Assembly: GCA_036939975.1 (NCBI GenBank)
Contig: JALLPB010001051.1
Location: 1-11,497 of the forward strand
Direction: 5' to 3'
Length of the DNA stretch: 11,497 nt
From: Cyclostephanos tholiformis
Lineage: Eukaryota > Bacillariophyta > Thalassiosirophyceae > Thalassiosirales > Thalassiosiraceae
Below the pieces are notes generated by a model. That model did no database searches. It worked only from the letters and a program-made list of their open reading frames with translations, and was not told the DNA's origin. The position numbers were made by a program, and so were the translations under genes. This document shows, in pieces, positions 1 to 8,505 of the stretch. Positions within the stretch are counted from its first letter, which is position 1; each line of letters starts with the position of its first letter.

Positions 1-1158
1 GGTGATTGAGTTCAGTAGATGTAAAAATTAAAATAAAATAGACACCTTCAATAAAATATTATTTTCTTAGCAAGTTTAAGTAATTGAAAAATATCCTTTG
101 TATGGGCCCTCGATGAACCCATCATAAAGGGGTTGCTGTGGGTGGGTGGCTATATTTACAATAGCCATGCCACTGGACCCTGTGATCGGATCCACCATGG
201 TGATGTTCATTTTTTTGCTAAGTAATTTTTTATGTAGTTGTACTCAGTGTTGTTCTTTGAAATGCATTGGCAAATAATAGGAGAGAAAACTGGTGCTTAG
301 TCCTGAAAGCAGTTTCTGACTTGTATGAATATTGGATGGGGCGGTACCAATTGGTCCTTTGAGTACCAAACAGGAATCAAGAAGTGAGGTTGTTGCAGCA
401 TCGGAAGTGGTTGGGTCACTGTCATCAGGTGGGAACTTATGTTGACAAGGGTGATGCCGACCTCAGCCCACAAAGGTTCCGGTAGACCTCGATTACTGCC
501 GATGATATTATAGTCAGAACACAGGCTATCAAGCTTATCAAAGTAGACACTTGTGTGTTGTGATGTGTGTTTTAGCTAGGTAAATGCCAGCAAAAGCTAG
601 CAAAAAAAGAAAAACCAACTATGGCATCCGCCGTCATCCTACGGCCGCCATGATGCCCCACTCCAGGTGCCGCCACATATGACAATCAACTAACATATTA
701 ATCAATAAGACAATGTCATTAAATTAAGGATTTATCATTACTTATAACAATGTGTTGATGGGAGTTGTTGGTTGTGTTTTCCTTTTTCTACATAAGAATA
801 TGTAGGATCAGTACTGGAAAATCAGGGATGATATCCAGTGAGGTGAAGAGGAGCATCATCATTGGGATCTGAGCCATCTTGCTTGGCCGCCACCATGCCA
901 AATCGATTGTTGAGCCATGTCCTCCCGGAGGAGACATTGTGTAAGCACGATGTGTGGTGGCAGTAGTACGAAGAAGGCAGGAAAGGAGCAGGGGGAGACA
1001 ATTCCTCCACAGTGCAGATCTTTTTGATCAACAGGACCCTATTCCTGGCAATAATGCATACAATAATCAACTTATATACTATGTGATGGGTATTAATTGT
1101 TAAAACTAGAATATATTATTGTTGTTACTATTTTTAAGACCTATTATGTCACGATGCA
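1..1158. other. Gene-free, AT-rich flank
   Basis: I see no gene here. All six frames are closed within short distances. The longest reading (minus strand, about 822-1070) has no recognisable motif. Small structures present are an imperfect stem-loop (arms tggctat at 147-153 and atagcca at 161-167, 7-nt loop), a 10-bp palindrome CACCATGGTG around 193-202, and a short direct repeat of AGCAAAA near 588-606 next to an A-run. None is enough to name an element. The stretch may be host intergenic DNA, or it may still belong to the left half of the Harbinger-like element, because that element's left terminus was not found. No sequence matching the right-end repeat motif AATCCTACC was seen here. Confidence 0.5.
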
Positions 1159-1289
1159 TTGACAAATCATCATGTCAGATCATTATGGGTCGCAATCATT
1201 GTACCAGTGGCTTATGCCTCCACGGATGCTGTTGGTGTTGATGTCATGGATAATCCCCGCTCTAATCCCCCCCAGCGGGTGGTCCATCC

Positions 1290-2494
1290 ATGGATGCTTT
1301 TGATGTCGATCAAGTTGCTGCTGCAAACAGGTCACACATGGCTCTGGTTTCTTTAGAGGTAGTTCTGTTGGATCATTCCATTTTCTTGGATAATGCTCAC
1401 TGGTTTAAGCTCCTGCAGGATGATGACAAGATGATGACTTCTGATGAGATTGCCCTATACCAAGAACCATCAAAGGGGAGTTTGAAGAAAATATATAAGA
1501 CCATAGCTCATGGTGGATATTTTTATCAGGTGCTATATTCATTAGCTGGTGATGTCTTGGCTTTGTTGGATACTAAGCAGGAAGAATATGTCACACATCT
1601 TTCCACATCACAGAAAAATATGTCAAATACTGTTCACTACATTAGTAAGGAGGTGATTGCCTCCCACAGAACATGTGTGCACTCAGACACTCACAGTATT
1701 GGAGTTGATGCTGGATTGTTGGACCTGATCAATAGTAGTGAAAATGCAGATAGCCAGAGATTTTATTATCTATCACAGCAGAAACTGTTGGAGATCCTAT
1801 TTGAGAAATATGGAGTTGAGGGGGAGAAGAAGAATGTAAACACAGATGACAAGATCCGAATTGCCAGTATCATTTTCTGCCATTCTGAATTGTACAAATA
1901 CATTCCGGACATGTTGGGGCAAACAAGGGGAAGCCAATACAGGGCAGATATGAATGCAGCCACATCACATAAATTGGCTGGTTTCCATGCCCTGTACATG
2001 AAGTTTATTGACCATGAGGTCATCATCATGCTTCCAGACAAGTGGACATTGGAGGATACTAAGCGCTCAATTAATGAACTCACTTAAGAAGAGCATTTTG
2101 AACAGTAAGGATTATTTGATCCAAATAACACTGGTCAAATTGCATTGAACTGGACACAAAAGGAAGTCAATGAAATTTTTGCAAGGGTTATTCTAGAATA
2201 TCAGGAGTGCATGAAAAGATGCACGATGGGAACAGATTCTTCTGAATTGACTCAAAGAAAATTAAGATTATTTCAAAGTCAATAGCTGAGAAAAATGTGA
2301 TCATTACATTGAGGAATGCAATGGAGGATCAATGCAAAAGGCTTGTTTCTATCACCAAATCAACAGGTGAAACTGATGAAGATGACAACAGCAGAAGTAG
2401 TGACAATGATGATGATGATGACGAGAATCAGAGTAAGGGAGGGGGCTCTGATGGCAAGGACAATGACGATGATGATTCATTCAATGATGAGTAG
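1290..2494 (+). pseudogene. Unknown ORF with acidic C-terminus, possibly the second Harbinger protein (broken)
   Basis: I do not recognise this gene. An ATG at 1290 opens a 265-codon frame, and an in-frame stop at 1263 fixes the upstream limit. The frame ends at TAA 2085-2087. The same frame goes on with protein-like text but has another TAA at 2106-2108 and a TAG at 2283-2285. From about 2255 a different frame carries the coding signal to TAG 2492-2494. The first part is mixed alpha-helical in character, with no signal peptide or membrane span. The tail (from about 2375) is a run of Asp, Glu, Ser and Gly from GAT/GAC repeats, like acidic tails of chromatin or nuclear proteins. No zinc knuckle, helicase, nuclease or Trp-spaced Myb motif is visible. 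An open frame at 1159-1356 overlaps the start in another register and could be a shifted N-terminus. Tight convergence with the transposase suggests it belongs to the same transposon; that is inference. Confidence 0.5.
2380..2491 (+). repeat. GAT/GAC-rich low-complexity tract coding an acidic tail
   Basis: Imperfect GAT, GAC and GAA triplets dominate this stretch, including a pure run around 2409-2420. Read in the frame ending at 2494 it gives an Asp/Glu-rich C-terminus interrupted by a short Ser-Lys-Gly segment. Read in the next frame it gives a methionine-rich artefact. The triplet periodicity and the biased protein agree with a coding origin in the 2494 frame. Confidence 0.6.
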
Positions 2495-2517
2495 TCAAAT
2501 GAGTTTACTTAATTAAT

Positions 2518-3357
2518 TTAGATCCTGAAATAGCCTATTATTCTCTCAATATCAATTGCTCTGGGACGTGCTAGTCCTTGTCTTGCAATGTCATCATGAA
2601 TTGAATTGCGCCAGTTCTTTCCAACACCAGCAGAGATAGCCTCCAATTGTACTGGCTGTCCACATCTTCATTGTTCCAACTCACCACCATTTACTCTCTC
2701 AGGGGTGTACAGATGGATTGCCAAGTAAAGCCTACAGACCATGATAGAAAGATGCAGCATTGTCCACACCATCATCTTTTTGAGGCTTTTGTATTTTAAC
2801 AACACATCCATCAAGTGCATCAATACAGCCATTAACAACCCCTCTAGATGCCTGAGAAAATTGCAGTGCAACTCCCTGCATCTGCTGGTAATCCTGGCAA
2901 TAGTCCACACCATTGATTGGGTAAAATGATTCGTGAACTAGCCAGTTCTGCACCACATACTTGACAAGCTTGTGTGTGTGGAAGCTGGTTTCAAACAATA
3001 ATGCCAAATCCAAATATGACCCCCCTCCAAGAATATGATAGTAACAGCAAGCTTGACCTGACCTGAAACAAACCCCCCCTGTACTATGCTTGTGAACAAA
3101 AAAGATTTTTCCACCGGTTATTAGTATATTTGGATACGGGTCCCTGATGGCTCAAAATCTCATCCAAATACTATTTGCTCTTGAATTGTGCCGACCCAAC
3201 TGATCCTTCAATTTTGTCACACAATTTCTTAAATAGCTCCTTCAACATACAAAAGTAATGAGTGAATTGGTGCTCTATCAGTCATTAGCTGAACACACTC
3301 CACTTCTTTCATTCATAGTATTGCCTGCATTCCATGTAGAAGTGATTTATCCGACAT
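2518..3357 (-). pseudogene. PIF/Harbinger-type DDE transposase remnant
   Basis: The intact family cuts and pastes its own transposon using a DDE nuclease (DDE_Tnp_4). On the minus strand, the frame running down to 2732 reads a leucine-rich N-terminal segment near 3040-2990 (GGGSYLDLALLF). It then gives the strongest hallmark, GCIDALDG at about 2828-2807, followed by VKIQKP and VDNAASFY. This matches the usual N-C-(I/V)-(G)-A-(I/L)-D-G block holding the first catalytic Asp (codon 2812-2810). After a stop at 2734-2732 another frame continues into text like the GFY..NVQA..D block, but most of the catalytic core that should follow is missing. A C-terminal piece (about 2640-2521, with ARQGLARP) follows and ends at TAA 2520-2518. 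The N-terminal part from ATG 3357-3355 has stops and at least two frame changes. The gene is clearly dead. The family call rests on motifs, not a search. Confidence 0.72.
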
Positions 3358-3502
3358 TGCTGCAGTCAAGGATGGATGAGGAAAGAAACTACAAAATCAT
3401 CAACAGATGATGAGCACTGATCAAGTAGCAACAATGTCACCACAGCAGCGGAAGAGGACAGAGATTTGGGTGTCATGTTGAGTTGAATTTTTTGGGAGGA
3501 TC

Positions 3503-3619
3503 AATCCTGCCTCAAATCCTACCTTCTGGGTTTTGTTACAATTGGAGGTAGGATTCGAGTTAGGTAGGATTGGGGTCATTTGGTGGACATCCTACCCCCA
3601 ATCCTACACCAATCCTACC
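3503..3619. repeat. Terminal/subterminal AATCCTACC repeat array with hairpin
   Basis: Seven copies or near-copies of a 10-bp motif lie in 118 bp. Forward (AATCCTACCT-like) copies start at 3503, 3515, 3588, 3600 and 3611. Reverse-complement (AGGTAGGATT) copies start at 3546 and 3562. GTAGGATTGGGG (3564-3575) and CCCCAATCCTAC (3596-3607) form a perfect 12-bp inverted repeat. Such arrays in both orientations at a transposon tip are typical transposase-binding or end structures. The array sits upstream of the minus-strand transposase start, as expected for that element's 5' end. No matching array was found to the left. An alternative is a small separate foldback element of about 75 bp (3546-3619). 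Confidence 0.6.
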
Positions 3620-3744
3620 TAAAAAATTGTTGAGATTAAGGCATAAAATCTGCAAATCCCAAACTCTTGGCTGTAATTTCTTTGAGCATTGAGCATAATG
3701 TAAGCATATCGTACACTGGATCACTTAGGATGTTCCTGTTTTTT
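3620..3744 (+). repeat. 5' LTR segment of element A
   Basis: This copy starts TAAAAAATTGTTGAGATTAA and matches 8506-8630 at about 91% identity (11 mismatches in 125). The last 34 or so bases, including ACTGGATCACTTAGGATG, are identical. Beyond 3744 the two copies diverge at once, so the remainder of the 5' LTR, if present, lies in 3745-4400 without a partner in this window. Sequence upstream of 3620 does not match that upstream of 8506. This is explained if the Harbinger element split the 5' LTR. Confidence 0.75.
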
Positions 3745-4550
3745 GTTTCTTGGATAGAATTATATGAGTTTTTTTGAGAACTTGTTTGTCATGTACAATG
3801 CCTTGTGCATGTTGTGTCATGCACTTTTCACCTCTCTCATAAAACCTGAGGCCAAACAATAGTGGACAAATTCATGTTATTTATTTTGTTGTTTAATTGT
3901 TGCTCACCGGCCATGCCATTGACTCTTAGATTTTCTTGCCATGCCTAACTGACAAGTTAGACATAGCGTACTAAATGTTTAACTCCAACTTGAGCACAGG
4001 AAGCCAGCTAATCGATTCCACTGGCTTCCTTGGCACACAAACAGGGGAGGACACCATCATTGTTGACCATGATGATCCTCACTTCCCTAAAGGCGGGCTC
4101 ATGGCCATAACCTGATTCCTCACATAAGTACGTACAACATGCTTTTGTACCCTCATTTTACACCTACTTTGGAACTGTACTCGATCAATTTCATTACATT
4201 TTCAATGGGTGAAGATTTGTTGAGGTAGGTGGCAAGGAGAAAGAGGAAACTTTCTTGCTTTCTGTACGATGGAATCATTTTTAATTTTCCCGAGGGAACC
4301 GCCCAATATTACACTGGATCTACATGTTTCTCTATTGCATGATAATTCCATGCATATGGGAATTCAAAAATGCTCACTTCCAATTTTTTCTATTGGATGA
4401 CACTTTTGGAATTATTCTGCTCACAAAATTCATATTCCGATATTTTGTTAAAAGCCTACTAAAACCTCTATAAACTTCCTCCCTATACCCTAAGTAAACA
4501 TGCCCTTCACTGCTGCCTAGTTCCCCCTGTTCTTTCAGGATCAAGCATAA
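3745..4550 (+). other. Probable LTR remainder and leader of element A
   Basis: No coding sequence is supported in this 800-bp stretch between the 5' repeat and the gag remnant. It should hold the rest of the LTR, the primer-binding site and the leader of element A. I could not find a convincing tRNA-complementary site or an LTR end. The one clear structure is a perfect inverted repeat, AGGAAGCCAG at 3998-4007 and CTGGCTTCCT at 4021-4030, with a 13-nt loop. A short open minus-strand reading near 4374-4568 is judged chance. Confidence 0.45.
3998..4030. repeat. Perfect 10-bp inverted repeat, 13-nt loop
   Basis: The left arm AGGAAGCCAG (3998-4007) is exactly complementary to the right arm CTGGCTTCCT (4021-4030). 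The loop contains the palindrome ATCGAT. It lies in the leader or LTR region of element A, where it could form an RNA hairpin. No function is shown. Confidence 0.6.
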
Positions 4551-4825
4551 ATGAGCCTCATGGCTCATATGACTGCTGCTCTGGCAGCTGAAGGTATTGT
4601 CATCCCTGACAATCTATTTGACTTTGACAAGGATGGAATGGAATCTTTCTTTTGTAACCGGCACAAGCCTGCCAAAGTACTCTGTGCTGGGGTGGCTGGA
4701 GCTCGTGGGGAACTCCGTGAGGTCATTGCATGAACTCTTGGCCAAATCCCAAATTTGCCTCGCGGTTGGTGCTGCCGCCACCAAGTTTTACACTGATATC
4801 AGCTGCCCTTTAGATCCTGACCTAT
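4551..4825 (+). pseudogene. Gag remnant of element A
   Basis: Gag would form the nucleocapsid shell of the retrotransposon. From ATG 4551 the frame reads a short helical N-terminus with LFDFDKDGMESFF, then LREVIA and a TGA at 4731-4733. The frame starting near 4725 resumes with HELLAKSQICLAVGAAATKFY and a CPLDPD segment. The 'DFDKD ... AKSQ.RLAVAA ... FY' pattern is, from memory, typical of gag-like proteins of diatom copia elements. Only about 90 residues survive. The rest of gag, any zinc knuckle and the whole protease are absent, and integrase text begins almost at once (about 4825). This implies a deletion as well as the frameshift near 4730. Confidence 0.6.
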
Positions 4826-5894
4826 TACCTCTGCCTTTGCGTCTTTGGCTGCAATTACTGCTGGCAAAAGTGGGGGAGTTACTGTTGAACAACTTGCTAA
4901 GGTGTTCTGCATACCACATGACAATGCTGCATGTACCTTAACCATTACTTCCCAGCTTATCAAACATAATGCAGACTCTTCCCTTTCCAGGAACGTCAGC
5001 AGAAACAATCGTGCTATACATTACAGATGTATCAAGTCTTCATTCTTCACCAATACCCTCTTTGCTATGAAGAGTGCTAAGAGTATTCGTGGTAATATCT
5101 GTGCTCAGATCTTTGTCTTGGATAAGGGCTTTGTTGCCCTATATCCTATGAAGGATCAACGAAGTTACCTCCTTGTCTTGAAACAGTTTGCAAAAGATGT
5201 TGGTGCACCTGATGTGTTGGTGTGTGACTCCCACCCAACCCAAAAGAAATGAGAGGTAAAGGAATTCTGCACCCAGATTGGCACCACTCTTTGCATCCTT
5301 GAGGCCAAGATGCAATAGGCTAATCAAGCTGAACTTTATGTTGGCCTTATGAAGGAGGCAACTCATAAAGACATGCAAGCATCTGGTTCACCTCTTGTCC
5401 CTTGGGACTACTGTATGGAATGACATGCCCTCATTTTTCAGGTTACTGCCAAGAAGCTTTTTCAGCTCAATGGCACCAATTCTCACACTGCCACATTCGG
5501 TACAGAGGCTGATATATCCCACCTTTGCATTTTTGGTTGCTATGAGTGGGTTTATTATAGGAATCAATCTGCTGCATATCCATTCCAGAAAGAATGTCTT
5601 GGCCATTGTTTTGATCCTGCAAAGAACAAAGGCAACATAATGGCACAGTCGGTACTGAAAGAGAATGGATGTGTCATCCCATGCCACAGCCTACATCGTC
5701 TTTCCTCTTTGGAGCTCGCACCTTCAGATGAGGTTGAGGTGGTGAAGATACTATCCTTTAATTCTCAGATTACATCAATCCTTGGTGATTCAGTTGCTTT
5801 ACCTATTGGTCCGCTTCAAGATCAAGACGCCAACCCATATGACTTGGAACCTTATGGGGAGTTGCACAATGATATTTTGGGTTCCAGAGGCTGA
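4826..5894 (+). pseudogene. Copia integrase remnant of element A
   Basis: Integrase joins the retrotransposon cDNA to host DNA. One frame runs from about 4826 to TGA 5892-5894 with premature stops at 5250-5252, 5316-5318 and 5421-5423. A pre-integrase segment (LAKVFCIPHDNAACTL, NADSSLSRN) leads to the catalytic core. The first Asp is expected in an FFTDT-like motif but reads FFTNT here (Asn codon 5052-5054). The second Asp is in VLVCDSHP (5226-5228). The Glu is in ANQAELYVG (5331-5333), giving about D-34-E spacing. Text after the core (ADISHLCIFGCYEWVYY, then NIMAQSVLKENG) matches the post-core region also seen in element B. The stop at 5316 falls where relatives have Trp, consistent with TGG to TAG. 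A frame change near 5880 carries the polyprotein into the next segment. Confidence 0.8.
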
Positions 5895-6440
5895 CTTTGT
5901 TGATGCAACTGATCGCCCTGTCCTGCAACAATCCTTGACATACACCCTTATAAACATCAATGTTATGCTCCCTAATGGTGATGGTGATGCCCTTGCTATG
6001 GTGATGTGCTGTGCTGTAGATGAGAATGGTTTGGTGGTTGGCACTTTCAATGAAAATCTCCTCTTGAACACTATCTTGTATGAGTGTGAATTCAGGGATG
6101 GCACCACCAAGGAATTTGCTGCCAACACAATTGCATCCAACATCTACATGGAATCAGATTTGGATGGCTTTTCAGGCTTTTCCTTATATCATATTATTGA
6201 TCATAAATGCTCCTGGGATGCCATTATGATGGAAAATAAATACTTTATTATCCAATCTGGGGAAAAATGCAAGTGCCAAACTACAGTTGGCTGGAAATTG
6301 CTGGTTCAATGGAATAAAGGATCTTGCCAGTGGATTCACCTGAAGTTTTTGAAAGCATCTAACCCTGTTCATGTTGCAGAATATGCTACGCTTGTGGGAT
6401 TTCCAATGAACCTGCCTTTGCCTGGTGGGTCCCTTACACA
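5880..6440 (+). pseudogene. Integrase-RT linker of element A, chromodomain-like segment
   Basis: The frame open to 6495 carries DFVDATDRPVLQQSLTY, then a segment on 'NENLLLNTILYECEFRDG', 'AANTIASNIYMESDLDG' and 'YHIIDHK'. It ends with TVGWKLLVQWNKGSCQWI and LKASNPVHVAEYA (about 6280-6390). Element B has the same order of motifs near its right edge, so this is a conserved module of these elements. The aromatic and basic core W-x-L-x-V-x-W-x-x-G-S-x-x-W-I resembles the beta core of chromodomains, which in other retrotransposons guide integration to chromatin; that likeness is inference. Coding leaves this frame near 6435. Confidence 0.65.
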
Positions 6441-7420
6441 CTTTAAAAAAGGGACGTTTTGTCTCAGTGGTCAACTCCCGGTTACACTGGACTAGCCATA
6501 AATATGGCATTGAACTCCTGACTACTGTTTGGGAAGCCTTGGTGATTGATCGTAAGAATGGCAACACCCTCTGGGCTGATGCCCTTATGAAAGAGATGGG
6601 CAATGTGTGCATTGCTTTCAAAATTTTGGGGCCAGATGAGTGTGCACCCCTGGGGTGGCATAAGGCTTCTGGTCACATTGTTTTCAATAAAAATGGATTT
6701 CACATGGAAAGCTCGTTGGGTCAAGGATGGGCACAAAATGCATGATAGCCCAACCCCGAGCTTTGCGGAGTTGTCTCAAGGGAGAGCATTTGCATCTGCC
6801 TCACATATGCTGCCCTCTTAGGTCTCCCTGTTTGGGGTGCAGATATTTGGAATGTCTACCTCCAAGCTCCAAGCTCATAGAAGCACTTTGTCATATGTGG
6901 CCCTGAATTTAGCATTGAGAATGAAGGCCGTGTGGCCCTAGTTCATTGTGCCTTATATGGTGGGAAAGTTACTGGGTGTGACTTATGGCACCACATTTGG
7001 GATTGAATGGGCCATTTGGGTTTCTCTTCATCTAAAACAGACCCTGATGATTGGATCAGGCTGTCAAAGTGATCCACAGGGGAGGTATATTATGAGTATG
7101 TCTTATTTTACATTGATGACATTCTTATTGTTTCAGAGCATGCTGAGCAAGTGCTCAGGAGTGAAATAGGGCAGCACTTTGTTCTATGCAAGGAGTCTAT
7201 TGGGCCACCCTCCAATTACCTAGGTGTAAAACTATGTGAGGTTACCGTTGACAATGGCATCAAAGCTTGGGCATTTGGCTCTTGTCAACATGTCCAATCG
7301 GCCATCAAGAATGTTGAGGACCATCTTTTGGCAAAAGGGGAGAAGCTTCCCCATAAAGCTCCTACTCCATATTGAGATATATCTTTGGAATTAAACAAGG
7401 ACAATGTGACATACTAACAC
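6435..7420 (+). pseudogene. Copia reverse transcriptase remnant of element A
   Basis: Reverse transcriptase would copy the element RNA into cDNA. The frame open to 6745 begins it: SVVNSRLHWTSHKYGIEL, KNGNTLWADALMKEM and GHIVF. Around 6690 the coding shifts to the frame reading MDFTWKARWVKDGHK, and near 6785 to a third frame that holds to about 7755. That third frame contains ADIWNVYLQAP (first catalytic Asp, motif A), CALYGGK, and FYIDDIL with the catalytic pair at 7115-7120 (YIDD for the usual YVDD). IGPPSNYLGVKL and CQHVQSAIKNVE follow. In-frame stops are at 6878, 7004, 7070, 7373 and 7415. Key catalytic residues remain readable, but the gene is broken throughout. Confidence 0.85.
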
Positions 7421-8162
7421 TCTCTGATTGGTGTACTTCAGTGGATTGTTGAACTTGGACATGCTGACATTGATGTTGAGGTCTCTATGATGTCATCACA
7501 CCTTGCCCTGTCAAGGGTTGGACATCTAAAAGAACTTTTCCATATTTTTGCCTGTTTAAAAGCACATCATAATACAAAAATGGTGTTTAATCTGATGCCT
7601 GTGGAATTTGATCGAAGCTTCTTTGAAAAACAAGACTAGTCTTTTTCACCCTATGGCTACGAGGGCCTATCCAAGGAATTGCCACCTGGCATGCCAACTC
7701 CTCATGGCCCAAATATGACAATGAGGGTATCCATTGACAGTGACCATGCTGGAGATGTTTATTGTTTTTCTGAACAATGCACCAATATATTGGAGTTCAA
7801 AGAAGCAAGGCTCCTGTGAAACTAGTATATTTGGGAGTGAGTTTGTTGCAATGAAGCAAGCCATGGAATATGTCTGTGGTCTTTGCTTCAAGTTGAGGAC
7901 GATGAGAATTACTGTTGACAAGCCAGCAATCGTAATTGGTGACAACCAATCCATTTTGGCCAATACAACAGCCCCAACATCATCACTGGAGAAGAGGTCT
8001 AATGCCATTGCATACCACTTTGTGAGAGAAGGGTGTGCCAAAGATGAATGGCGGATGGCATATATCAATATGCATCATAATGTTGCCGATTTACTAATGA
8101 AGCCTCTACCTTCAGGGGAGAAGCTAATGCGGTTTGTTCAGATGTTACTATATCACATCTGA
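7421..8162 (+). pseudogene. RT connection and RNase H remnant of element A
   Basis: RNase H removes the RNA strand during cDNA synthesis. The reverse-transcriptase frame continues through SLIGVLQWIVELGHADIDVE and LKELFHIFACLKAHHN, past a TAG at 7637-7639, to SIDSDHAGD (first RNase H Asp). Comparison with element relatives suggests that about 11 codons after this are lost. The remainder resumes in another frame: FIVFLNNAPIYWSSKKQGSC, FGSEFVAMK (Glu), VIGDNQSIL (Asp), IAYHFVREG and NVADLLMKPLPSGEK (last Asp). The stop is TGA 8160-8162. All four acidic residues of the D-E-D-D set can be seen across the two frames. This end is the best preserved part of pol. Confidence 0.85.
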
Positions 8163-8505
8163 GATGTATGAGGGGAGGATTATGATGGACCTTGAAGGTT
8201 TGAACCTCTGCCTGCTCACACATTCACAATGAGCTTTCAATTTTTCCTAATAGGGTTTATATTATATTATGGGATGATGGGCGCCCCATTCTCACAATTT
8301 TGAAATTGTGAGCTGCATATTTGACCAAGAGTTAAGATTGTACAGATACTTGAAGGGAATGTGCCTAAGTATTCGGTGTTACATAAACAACCCAAAATGA
8401 TATCCTAGGTCTAAGCAAAATCTAGATACCTTTTTGGTTTGAAGGGAGTGTTTGGAGTTCATGTGTGTGAGTATAACTACTCATAACAAACAAACGTGTG
8501 GGTCC
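8163..8505 (+). other. 3' untranslated region of element A with two polypurine-tract candidates
   Basis: This is non-coding sequence between the pol stop and the recognisable 3' repeat. A purine tract GAGGGGAGGA lies at 8170-8179, just after the stop. A second, GAAGGGAG at 8441-8448, is followed directly by TGTTTGGAG. That layout is common for a polypurine tract next to an LTR beginning TG, and on this reading the 3' LTR starts at 8449. No copy of 8449-8505 exists upstream of the 5' repeat, so neither choice can be proven from the window. A perfect inverted repeat lies at 8291-8312. Confidence 0.45.
8291..8312. repeat. Perfect 10-bp inverted repeat with 2-nt spacer
   Basis: CTCACAATTT (8291-8300) and AAATTGTGAG (8303-8312) are exact reverse complements separated by TG. 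It lies 129 bp after the element A pol stop, in the 3' untranslated region or LTR. It could form an RNA stem or be a dimeric protein site; nothing in the sequence decides. Confidence 0.65.

Larger units (their letters stand above)
1159..3619. mobile_element. Decayed PIF/Harbinger-like DNA transposon (left end not located)
   Basis: This span is grouped as one element for three reasons. A minus-strand transposase remnant of the Harbinger/DDE_4 type lies inside it. A second ORF converges on it with only about 23 bp between the two stop codons. The right edge has a dense array of AATCCTACC-type repeats, the kind of terminal and subterminal structure expected of such elements. The right edge is placed at 3619 because the next bases, TAA, begin the sequence shared with the other copy of a retrotransposon LTR. 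Harbinger elements typically duplicate a 3-bp TWA target. The left edge is unknown; 1159 is only where an open frame begins. Two genes of unlike function are normal for Harbinger elements, but the partner here does not look like the usual Myb/SANT protein. Confidence 0.5.

Noticed and set aside
822..1070. Minus-strand 82-codon open reading
   Set aside because: No recognisable motif, cysteine- and proline-scattered composition and no supporting neighbour; judged chance.
1766..2083. Minus-strand open reading opposite the unknown ORF
   Set aside because: Shadow of the longer plus-strand frame, which shows better protein composition and a continuing frame.
2085..2290. Intron bridging the stops in the 1290-2494 ORF
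   Set aside because: A GTAAGG donor-like site occurs near 2105, but protein-like text continues through the supposed intron in the same frame, so point lesions are simpler.
2316..2516. Methionine-rich open reading on the plus strand
   Set aside because: Produced by reading the GAT repeats in the wrong frame (ATG ATG ATG).
4098..4122. Similarity to the initiator tRNA anticodon region (GGGCTCATGGCCATAACC), as a possible copia primer site
   Set aside because: The plus strand resembles the tRNA itself, not its complement, and the position relative to the LTR is unproven.
7667..8068. Minus-strand 133-codon open reading
   Set aside because: Shadow of the RNase H coding strand, where all four acidic residues are seen.
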